64,000 nucleotides of DNA. It comes from Lottia gigantea (lineage: Eukaryota; Mollusca; Gastropoda; Lottiidae). This document shows positions 55,896-64,000 of this stretch, piece by piece (the stretch's first letter is position 1; every line of letters starts with the position of its first letter). The stretch is from contig NW_008710315.1 of the NCBI RefSeq assembly GCF_000327385.1, forward strand, positions 929,966 to 993,965, read 5' to 3'. The notes under the pieces are model-generated. The model made no database searches and had not been told where the DNA came from. It saw only the letters and a list, made by a program, of their open reading frames with translations. The position numbers were made by a program, and so were the translations under genes.

Positions 55896-56127
55896 AGGTG
55901 GACAAGGTCATCACACACATTTACGTTAGTCTTGTTCTGTTTTTTTGTTGTCTCACGAGCAATGCGGTTACACTGCGGTGGCTATACAAAAACCAGCCTT
56001 ACGTACTCAATTTACCAATAAAGATACGACTCGATAATGCGGACAATCAGCAGCCTGAAAAGAACAAAAATATACAGATCAAGGGACATATTCAATATTG
56101 ACAGGAACTTTCCTTAATTGTACCAGA

Positions 56128-56438
56128 GGAACCGCGGTGGCTAAGTGAGTTGAGATTCAAACCCGGCATAGGTCGAGATAATACCTACGGATTTTTCACC
56201 CCCCTATGCAGGTAATAGGGCTGACATGGAAAAAGCGACTAGTAGTTCAGCTGGGACAATAAACCCACAGACTGTGCACGTTAAAGATCCCTCGACAGTT
56301 GGAAATGGAAAACGAGCAGGATTATGCCACTGGCCTAGCAAAATTTCCCTCATTACACACTGCATGGCGTTGCTCGCCTTCATTAGCCCGCATAGTGCAG
56401 AATAGGACGACGAATAACTACGTTCATTTCATTTCCCC
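56128..56438 (+). mobile_element. Full-length tRNA-derived SINE
   Basis: The head has RNA polymerase III promoter boxes: A box TGGCTAAGTGAG and B box GATTCAAACCC. The body reads GTGCACGTTAAAGATCCCTC, GACAGTTGGAAATGGAAAAC, GAGCAGGATTATGCC, CCCTCATTACACACTGCATG; the tail has ACGTTCATTTCATTTCC. It is the only copy here with a head; other copies (15.1, 22.9, 32.1, 36.2, 40.1, 51.9, 55.3 kb) are 5'-truncated as usual for SINEs copied by a LINE enzyme. Confidence 0.85.
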
Positions 56439-56643
56439 CTACTGTTAACAAATTGTTTAGATTTTCATCTGTACGCTTTTTGTCACTTTTTTAAAGGTCA
56501 AAGTTCGACATACCATTTTAAATGTCTAAATACATCCGCAATTTTAGTAATGTTTGTCAAAAAACAATACATCAAATTACACAAACAATTACTTAAAGGA
56601 CGATTTTCGACAAGTTTCAGTGTGTTCTCGGGTGGTATTCAAT

Positions 56644-56984
56644 TTAAAGATGGATTCCCTTTTATGTAAATGAAATTACTAATACTTACATGAATAGAAA
56701 GTAGAGATGTTCTAATGCCTTGGAAACATACACGTTTGTCTCACATGTCCTTAATTAATTTATAATTAGCTAAATTAGAAGAGAATTACCAGCATAATTC
56801 CATTGAGTTTTTTGTTTATCCAGACTGTACATACATGGGCATTTATGGTTGGTTAAAACTCTTAATTATATGCAATAAGAACATAATGATATGATTAAGA
56901 ATATATGATAATTCATAAGAAACACCAATTAATCAAATAATTTGCATAATTCAACAACAAGAAAATAAGGAAACCCATCTTTAA
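56644..56984 (+). mobile_element. MITE family A copy
   Basis: TTAAAGATGGATTCCCTT at the left and GGAAACCCATCTTTAA at the right. A short internal deletion removes part of the CCAATGAGTGACC segment. Confidence 0.87.
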
Positions 56985-57357
56985 AGACCAAAAATGTATA
57001 AATTTTGATGTAAAATCACCATGTGTTCATGTGGTCTCCGTACGACTAAATCGACGAATATTGTCATATGATTGTATACAGTTCTACTGTAATGATATTT
57101 CAAGGTCGCATAATGACCGAGGTCGACTTTTGGTAGACAGACATCTAATTATATAGCACTGTTTAGGATGCGTTATGCAATTAGTTAACAATTTCCGGAA
57201 TCAAAATGAGATGATGGGTTTAGTATTTTGTCGACATGTTTGAGTTGTGTCACTTTCTGTGTGAATATTCTTTGAAAAGTGGCGAAACACAGGATCTCTT
57301 CAGAATATTTAAACAAAAAATGCACCAAATATTGACTTCTAATTGCCCTCTTTAAAG

Positions 57358-57686
57358 TGATACTACGTCTAAGAATGAACATAAAATTCTCAAGAATGGT
57401 CAATATGATTCATCAATGAACCTACCTGGTGTCATAAAGTTACAATAGAATCCATGTAAAATCTAGAAAATTGGAAAATTCATATAACTAAGTAACTATT
57501 GAAAAACGCTTAATTTTACCATTAAGCGTTTTTCAATAATTAATTGCATTTTTACTAAGATTTTTGGATTTATCGGATTATATAAGGATCCTGTTATGTT
57601 ATTTATGACACCAGGTATATCTTCTGGCTCTTATTGGCCAAGTTTATAATTTTTAAGTTTTATGTTTATTCTAAGACGTAGTATCA
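57358..57686. mobile_element. Family C palindromic MITE, best copy
   Basis: Outer arms TGATACTACGTCTAAGAATG with AACATAAAA and, inverted, TTTTATGTTTATTCTAAGAC with GTAGTATCA. Second-level arms ACCTGGTGTCATAAAG / TTATGACACCAGGT and a central GAAAAACGCTTAATTTTACC / ATTAAGCGTTTTTC. It can fold almost end to end. Confidence 0.85.
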
Positions 57687-57832
57687 TCGACTTTCTAAGA
57701 CTAACAGCACTATATTTTGAAGCTGGTATTACAATTCTTTCAAAAGCTAGTAGCTTATATGTGGATGAATATAATGAAGATTGTAGACAACAAAAGATCA
57801 AGCAATACATGGTATTTAATCAAGGACATACG

Positions 57833-58154
57833 CTTTAAAGCCCTGGTTCCCAACCTCAGGTGTTGTTAAAACCCCTGGGGGTTTCGGTGTCGGGGTAGTG
57901 GACAACTGTTGTAGGAGAAGTTATTTCTGTGTGGATATTATATTGTTCCAAAGAAAACAGCAACAGCCTTCCTACTGAGCATCTTATTGCGGCCGTATGA
58001 TTATATAGTTCCATTATTATGTCTGATTATAAGATCTATGATTAGTGTTTTTGTTTGTTTTCAATGTTTTGAATGTCCATTATTTTGGGGATGTGAGGGG
58101 TTCAAATGATTACTCCAGAGGCTGAAAAGGCTGAAAAAGGTAACTGCTTTAAAA
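57833..58154 (+). mobile_element. hAT-type MITE with 8-bp target duplication
   Basis: CTTTAAAG (57833-57840) and CTTTAAAA (58147-58154) flank an element that begins CCCTGGTTCCCAACCTCAGG and ends GCTGAAAAAGGTAACTG. Related to 15567; the ends have drifted. Confidence 0.75.
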
Positions 58155-58317
58155 GACATGGAACAGGTTGTAGAGTGCAGTGATTTATCAATTGGGATGA
58201 ACATGTCGTGTTGTATTTATACATAATGGAGGCTGTGTTTCCTGAACGCAAAGCTTGTTATAGAGTACAGTGACTTAGTCTTTGCAAAATGCACCGCACA
58301 CGGGCAGACGAGCGAAT

Positions 58318-58539
58318 TTAATCGAACTGGCGTAACAAATCGTCGTCGACTAGAGCGGACAAACTTTTGGGCGATTTTAATATATGCTGCTGCAAATTGG
58401 GTAATAAATACGCTCGGTTGCCATAAACTGGTTGAAAACTTTCCAATATGTTGCATTGATAGTCTGACCAATGCTTATTTTCTCCTCGGGATTTGTTTTC
58501 GAGTGTCCACCCATTTTCATCCTTTCTCTTCTTTCTTAC
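58318..58539 (-). CDS. Unrecognised 73-codon open segment
   Basis: After a possible acceptor GAAATTTAG it reads VRKKRKDENGWTLENKSRGE, NKHWSDYQCNILESFQPVYG, NRAYLLPNLQQHILKSPKSL, SALVDDDLLRQFD and TAA. No ATG, no known motif. Amino-acid composition looks protein-like, so a terminal exon or an old gene relic is possible; chance is not excluded. Confidence 0.22.
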   Translation of the reverse strand, partial: VRKKRKDENGWTLENKSRGENKHWSDYQCNILESFQPVYGNRAYLLPNLQQHILKSPKSLSALVDDDLLRQFD

Positions 58540-58649
58540 CTAAATTTCGTTCCACACAACGTCCACAAATGATCTATAATGTAAAAAGGTGCCCGTTTAA
58601 GAAAAAATATCTGAAATGCAGTTTGTCCTACTTTCTGATCCGGATTGGG

Positions 58650-58925
58650 ATTCGGAAGCTGATTTAGGTTTTGAATAATGTATATGTAAATAGTCTTCAG
58701 AAGTACTAGAAATGTACGAAATCGTATAATTCCTTTAAAATTTTCTCAAACTAGGAATTTAACGTTCTATTTCTATATGTCTTTTTCTATATAAGGCATA
58801 AGTCTCGAGAAAAGACGACTCGTCTTTGAAGGCTCAAATTGGGTTGCCAGGAGGATTGCAAACACTATTACTGATTAGCTTTGCTAAAACAATTCCCGTT
58901 TCTGAGACTGAGGTACTATTGGTCG
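58650..58925 (-). repeat. MITE family D, partial
   Basis: AGTCTTCAGAAGTACTAGAA, CTAGGAATTTAACG, AACACTATTACTGATTAGCT and GTTTCTGAGACTGAGGTACT; the left end is lost. Confidence 0.65.
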
Positions 58926-59339
58926 AACAAATGACACACCTTTCTCTGTAACATGCACAACCTGTAGAATACTAGCAATAGTTTATCCGAAGAACTAGAA
59001 AAAACGGAAGTTAACAACATAGTTAACACAAACAGAAAACTATATTTACCAAGCATCAAGTGATATAAATATACATAACATTTCGTAAAAAAACAAACAA
59101 TAAACACATTTACTTCTATAAAAGATAGCTTGCCAGACAAGGCAACATACGCCCACTTCCAGCTGTCAGAAATTATAACTTATTTTTTATAAAGTAGTTA
59201 AATAATGAATTTTATAATAATGTTAAAATTATTTATAAGTCAAGGCAAAACCTCAAAAAGAGTTAATTAACTTATCATCAAATTCAAACATGAACAAGGT
59301 CTCATCGACGTACACACAACAGCAATAACTCAGAAACCG

Positions 59340-60300
59340 CTCATGCGCTTATTACTTATTTCGAACCTGAGATCTCATCAGTATCTACATACATACCAAG
59401 TTTCATCAAGATCGGATAAAAACTGTAGTCTCTATTGTGCATACAAGTCATATTTGACGCTTTTCTTACAAAGTCAAGGGCAATAACCGCGAAACTGTTC
59501 ATCCGATTGTCAATAATTTTAAGCTTTGCTGAGATCTCGTCAATATGTCCATGCATACTAAGTTTCATCAAGATTGGATAAAAACTTTAGTCTCTATCGT
59601 GCCCATAGGCCAAATTTGACGCATTGTATTAAGTCAAGGGCAATACCTTCAAAACCATTCATCCAATTATTACACATTTCGAACATGACTGAGATCTTGT
59701 CCATTTATTCATGCATACCAAGTTCATCGAGTTCAGATAAAAACTGTACCCTCTATGTGCCTACAAGTCAGATTTGACATGTTTTTACTAAGCCAAGGGC
59801 AATAATTCCGAAACCGATCATCCGATTATGACCAAATTCAATCTTGACAGAGATCTCATCAATATATACATGTATACCAAGATTCATCGGATAAAAACTG
59901 TAGTCCATACCGTACAGACATGCCAAATTTAACGCGTTTTTACCGAGTCAAGAGCAATATCTCTGAAACCGTTCATCCAATAATTACCAAATTCGAACTT
60001 GACCAAGATTCCATCAATATATACATGCATATTAGGTTTCATCAAAATCGGGTAAAAATTGTAGCCTTTATCGTGCATACAAGCCAAATGTAATGCCTTT
60101 TTTTAAAGTCAAGGGCAATAACTCTCAAACCGTTTATTACCAATTTCGAACTTGACAGAGATCTAATCAATATATACATGCATACTTAGTTTCATCAAGA
60201 TCTGATTAAAACTGTAGCCTCTATCGTGCATAAAAGAAATGTGGACGGACGGACAGATGAGACGGCAATATACGTCACATTTCCAACTGGACGTATACAA
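59340..60300 (+). repeat. About 165-bp tandem repeat, six copies, with a hairpin end
   Basis: Each unit holds AGTCAAGGGCAATA, TTCATCCGATTATTACCAAA, GACAGAGATCTCATCAATAT, CAAGTTTCATCAAGATCGGA and AAAACTGTAGTCTCTATCGT. The last unit runs into GTGGACGGACGGACAGATGA and a hairpin TATACGTC...GACGTATA. A hairpin terminus next to core repeats suggests a rolling-circle type element, but this is inference only. Confidence 0.8.
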
Positions 60301-60407
60301 AAATTGTTGCTAATTTAAATAGCATGGTCCTCATTGTTGAAAAATTCAATTTACTTATTCGTGAAATGAAAGAACAAATTCGAGTTTCTTATGGAAGAAA
60401 TATCTTC

Positions 60408-60917
60408 TTAGTTCTTCCTACAAGTTGATAGTTCCAGGATATAAGATACTGGTATTGAACTGGTTCTGATGCCTAGATAATTAAACTGTATATCGTCCAT
60501 TATAGTATTTACTCCTGATAATGTTGTCTGTCCACTTCCAGGAACCATTCCATCACCCAACACAATTTTATTACCATTCCATTCAATCCAATAGGGTTTA
60601 AATTCTTTAGCATTCAGTAACAAAGCTGGGTGTGAAGTCTCATTAACAGCAGACCTCGTATATTCTGTTCTTAACTGAGTATGCTTATTGTTGTATAATC
60701 CAAACGTAATTTCGAATATTAATCCATTTATATCCTTGTTTTTGAATAATGCAACTATACCTCTTTGTTCTCCTTTTATCCAGAATACTTTCGAATTCAA
60801 ACCTCTAATATCAATAAAATTAGAGTACTCATAATCCCATCTATCCAAATTGATGATAGTTGAACTCACGAAGAGAAAACAAACAGTAACAAATAGAATT
60901 GAAATCGTATTTTTCAT
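60408..60917 (-). CDS. Secreted Methyltransf_FA-domain protein, copy 1
   Basis: 169 residues in one exon. A signal peptide covers about 1-19 (MKNTISILFVTVCFLFVSS). The rest is one domain of the family named after crustacean farnesoic acid O-methyltransferase: KVFWIKGEQRGIVALFKNKD, IFEITFGLYNNKHTQLR, YWIEWNGNKIVLGDGMVPGS, IQFNYLGIRT. In known proteins of this family the domain is a small extracellular beta fold often found with other secreted modules; methyltransferase activity is not established for it. Only two Cys remain after the signal (one near the C-terminus). The start ATG sits in TAAAATGAA directly before the signal peptide. About 80% identical to the copy at 63.5 kb; same orientation, 2.6 kb apart. 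Confidence 0.82.
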   Translation of the reverse strand: MKNTISILFVTVCFLFVSSTIINLDRWDYEYSNFIDIRGLNSKVFWIKGEQRGIVALFKNKDINGLIFEITFGLYNNKHTQLRTEYTRSAVNETSHPALLLNAKEFKPYWIEWNGNKIVLGDGMVPGSGQTTLSGVNTIMDDIQFNYLGIRTSSIPVSYILELSTCRKN

Positions 60918-61895
60918 TTTAGATTCACTCTATATAATCACAATAAGGAGAATTAGTCTTAAAGTCTAAAATAAGTGTAGAATCCCTCTAAAAACTCTTT
61001 TCCATTCACTAAAATCATACACTCCAATGTGCTAGTCCACTTCTTCCGGTAAAATAATTTAGCTAACTTTATCAAAACCTTTCTTTCAATTGCATCCAAA
61101 TATTGGAAGCGGTTTATTTCATCATACAAATAGGCCTATAGTAGCACTGCTGTACTCTTTTAAAATAAATCAAAGCATCCTTTTATACTCTTCTTTTAAT
61201 GAATAAATATTATTAAGCCTATTGTTTTATTCGCGTAAGAATTCGGGCCATCGATTTTAAAATATATTATGTATGCTGCTATCTTCTATAAAGATTAAAG
61301 TCTTTGAGTTTATAAAGCTTGAGATATTCCTTTATTTGAAAGAATGTAACTATGATTGTAATAATTATTTAATTCGGGAGAGGAGGCTTTGATGTCTTCC
61401 ACACACAAAGATTTTCTAAGAAAATACTTAATTACTTATATTTGTACAGTCAATATACACGAATATGAGGCAATTGCAGTTTATGTGCAGAAATTAGGTC
61501 ATAGACCCATAAGTCGCGTTCAGACTGCCAGAAATTATCATGTTAGTATATAAAACGATGGAGAATTACAAATTGCTACATACATAAGATAAGTTGAAAG
61601 TATATTGGTACAAATGGAAGAATGAAGGAATATGAAGTTCTCTGGGAACCGTTTTGAAATTTTGAAAAATTTATGACCTATTTGAAAAACTTCTATTTCG
61701 TCATTCATTTATTCGGCAGTGCATCTATCCTAGATATTGTCGCTGTAGTCAAAATTGGAAAGAAAAAAGACATCAATGTTGAAGAGATTATCTATTTAAT
61801 CTTATTCAAATTTCCACCAAGGGGATAATTAGTTCCACCTAGGTGATAATTTCTGTAATATTTGATTAAAAACTTTCACCTGGGTGAAAAAGGTT
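60918..61895. other. Upstream region of copy 1, no further gene
   Basis: AT-rich. TATATAG lies only about 15 bases before the ATG on the - strand, too close for a usual TATA box and leader. I see no other gene. Confidence 0.45.
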
Positions 61896-62120
61896 TTAAA
61901 AATGGGTTCCCTTATTTTCTTTTATGAAAATGAAATTGCTAATACCTATGTATAGAAAGTACGGGTGTTCTAATGACATAGAAAAGTACCAGTTTGTCTA
62001 ACATGTCCAAAATGATTCCATAATTAGTTAAATAAGTAGAGACTTACGTTTATGGGCATTTAAGAACATAATGATATAATTATTAATTTGACGCTAAAAT
62101 AGTAAGGAAACCCATTTTAA
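61896..62120 (+). repeat. MITE family A, internally deleted
   Basis: TTAAAAATGGGTTCCCTTAT at the left and GGAAACCCATTTTAA at the right; 225 bp with several internal gaps. Confidence 0.82.
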
Positions 62121-62284
62121 TTCAAAATTTATTTTCACCAGAAGAATTTTTATTTCGAAATAAAAAGTTAAATATTTCGTATGTGAGTCACCATAGCCTA
62201 CTAGGTTTTGACAAAATCGTAGCAATATGAATATCTCACTGATAGTCTGATTGCCTATGGACAGAAAACTGTTGAATAGGAATA

Positions 62285-63010
62285 TCGTCACGGAAAGATC
62301 AGATTTCGTTCAGTGTAAAATGATGGAAATCCGTTTAGTATAAAATGATCGGAATCCGTTTTGTAATAAATGATCGAAATCGATCTAGAATAAAAAGATC
62401 GGAATCCGTTTAGTATAAAATGATTGGAATCCGTTTTGTAATAAATGATCGAAATCGGTTTAGTATAAAAAGATCGGAATCCGTTTAGTATGAAATGATC
62501 AGAATCCAATTAGTTAAAATAATCGAAATCCGTTTTGTAATAAATGATCGAAATCGGTTTAGTATAAAAAAAGATCGAAATCCGTTTAGTATAAAATTAT
62601 CAGAAACCGTTTAGTTTAAAAGGATCGAAATCCGTTTTCTATAAAAAGATCAGAATCTGTTTAGTATAAAAAGATTGGAATCTGTTTAGTATACAAGTGA
62701 TCTGAATCCGTTTAGTATAAAAAAGATCTGAATCCATGTAGTATAAATGATCGGAATTCGTTTAGTTTAAAAAGATCAGAAACCTTTTTGTATAAAAAGA
62801 TCGGAATCCGTTTGGTATAAAAAAAAAGATCGGAATCCGTTTAGTATAAAAAGATTAGAATCCGTTAATATAAAATGGTCGAAATCCTTTTCGTAAGAAA
62901 GATTGGAACCCGTTTAGTGTAAAATGGTCGAAATCTGTTTAGTATAAAAAGATTGGAATCCATTTAGTATAAAATAATAGGAATCCGTTTTGCATACAAG
63001 TGATTCCGTT
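62285..63010 (+). repeat. 25-bp minisatellite (GATCGGAATCCGTTTAGTAT)
   Basis: About 29 copies of AAAAGATCGGAATCCGTTTA plus GTATA, with GAAATC, TGATTG and TTTTGTAATAAATG variants. It lies between the two Methyltransf_FA genes. Confidence 0.92.
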
Positions 63011-63191
63011 GTAAGCAAGGAAAGACGCCATGATTAATAACTTTCTCTCAAACTTTTGTATCATCGATTTTAAAATTTATTATTTATACCGAGATCTTTT
63101 GTTTGAGTAAAAGTTCTGGATGATGACGTTAGCATAAATTATGTAAGATAATGATCAAAATACTAATCCCTGTGGGAAAATCCGGTGACAT

Positions 63192-63300
63192 TTTACTCTG
63201 ATAGATGGCTTGAAGCTTATGACAAAGAACAGCATGCCGTACTCTGTCAAAAGCGTTGATGATGTCACAGAACACTGCCCTGATATACTGCTCTTGATCT
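63192..63300 (-). mobile_element. LINE reverse-transcriptase fragment
   Basis: QEQYIRAVFCDIINAFDRVR, HAVLCHKLQAIYQ fits the reverse-transcriptase block (V)FLDI.KAFD.V.H..L..KL of non-LTR retrotransposons. Only about 36 codons are recognisable; the catalytic YADD block and ends are absent. Clade cannot be assigned. Confidence 0.75.
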
Positions 63301-63515
63301 ATGGCTTGACAAAAACGTGTTTTTATCGTAATCGTAACCGTAAAATATGTTTCTTTGTATAAACAATACCGCTTGCTTTCGCTTATAGTACCCTCTCCTG
63401 CTGAGCGTAAAAATATACATAAGTAAGTAGGCAAAAAATAAAAACATTTACTTTGAAAAAATTTAATTTAGTAAATAGTGAAATGAAAAAAAAAATTCCA
63501 GGACGAAATATCTTC

Positions 63516-64000
63516 TTAGTTCTTCCTACAAGTTGATAGTTCCAGGATATAAGAAACCGGTACTGAACCGGTTCTGATGCCTAGATAATTGAACTGTATA
63601 TCGTCCGTTTCATTATTTACTCCTGATAATGTTGTCTGTCCACTTCCAGGAACCATTCCATCACCCAACACAATTTTATTACCATTCCATTCAATCCAAA
63701 AGGGTTTAAATTCTATAGCATTAAGTAACAGAGCTGGTTGTGAAGTCTCATTAACAAAAGACCCCAAATATTTTGTTCTTATAATCGTACGCCTATTGTG
63801 GTTCAATCCAAACCGAATATCGAATATTAATCCATTTATATCCTTGCTTTTGAATAATGCGACTTTACCTCTTCGTTCTCCTTTTATCCAGAATACTTTC
63901 GAATTCAAACCTCTAATATCAATAAAATTAGAGTACACATGATCCCCTCTATCCAAATTGATGATAGTTGAAGTCACGAACAGAAAACAAACAGTAACAA
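63516..64000 (-). CDS. Secreted Methyltransf_FA-domain protein, copy 2 (5' end outside window)
   Basis: The frame stays open to the window edge, where the visible residues VTVCFLFVTSTIINLDR match residues 10-26 of copy 1, i.e. the end of the signal peptide. So the true start lies just beyond 64000 and the GTG at 63977 is not the start. The domain is the same as copy 1: KVFWIKGERRGKVALFKSKD, FDIRFGLNHNRRTIIR, FWIEWNGNKIVLGDGMVPGS, IQFNYLGIRT. Both copies end STCRKN and share about 25 bases beyond the stop. Changes between copies are mostly conservative, which suggests both are functional. Confidence 0.82.
   Translation of the reverse strand, partial: VTVCFLFVTSTIINLDRGDHVYSNFIDIRGLNSKVFWIKGERRGKVALFKSKDINGLIFDIRFGLNHNRRTIIRTKYLGSFVNETSQPALLLNAIEFKPFWIEWNGNKIVLGDGMVPGSGQTTLSGVNNETDDIQFNYLGIRTGSVPVSYILELSTCRKN

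Noticed and set aside
60925-60940. TATATAG as TATA box for the Methyltransf_FA gene
   Set aside because: Only about 15 bases before the ATG, so transcription would start inside the coding region.
1-64000. tRNA or other structural RNA genes, CRISPR arrays, LTR-type elements
   Set aside because: Only tRNA-like heads of SINEs were found; no intact cloverleaf, no regularly spaced identical short repeats with unique spacers, and no LTR pairs or related coding regions were recognised by eye.

Overview
The window looks like nuclear DNA from a lophotrochozoan, most likely a mollusc. It is AT-rich, its genes have introns, its encoded proteins are animal signalling and secreted proteins, and it is crowded with tRNA-derived SINEs, short inverted-repeat DNA transposons and minisatellites. 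The species call is an inference from gene content and repeat style; no marker gene fixes it.

Layout, left to right. (1) 0.6-12.9 kb, + strand: the 3' end of a beta-PIX (ARHGEF7) gene, covering the proline-rich linker, GIT-binding segment, an optional exon and the C-terminal coiled coil. Its introns hold MITEs and tandem repeats. (2) 13-20.3 kb: no recognised gene, AT-rich arrays and transposon remnants. (3) 20.4-22.3 kb, - strand: a complete two-exon coding region for the SH3-SH3-SH3-SH2 adaptor NCK. NCK and PIX both act in PAK/Rac signalling to the actin cytoskeleton, a plausible but possibly chance neighbourhood. (4) 22.4-49 kb: mostly non-coding, with MITEs, SINEs, a 2.1-kb array of a 51-bp monomer at 33.4-35.6 kb, and weak exon-like pieces on the - strand (44.0 to 37.6 kb) resembling an ANF-receptor-type ligand-binding domain. 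(5) 49.2-50.9 kb, + strand: a single-exon type II membrane protein of the polypeptide GalNAc-transferase family in which the metal-binding motif is gone. (6) 53.2-55.9 kb, - strand: a fragment resembling the ligand-binding S2 lobe of an ionotropic glutamate receptor, followed by a 2-kb minisatellite that seems to have grown out of the C-terminal coding segment of that gene. (7) 60.4-64.0 kb, - strand: two tandem paralogues of a small secreted protein with a farnesoic-acid-methyltransferase-like (Methyltransf_FA) domain, separated by a 25-bp minisatellite and a LINE reverse-transcriptase scrap. The second runs off the window end.

The strongest novel signals are the inactivated GalNAc-transferase, the exon-derived minisatellite, a satellite that abuts the end of a foldback transposon at two separate places, and a TTAA-flanked MITE whose empty site can be read from a neighbouring tandem repeat. 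No RNA genes, CRISPR arrays, LTR elements or complete autonomous transposons were recognised. All homology statements come from reading the protein sequences by eye, not from searches.
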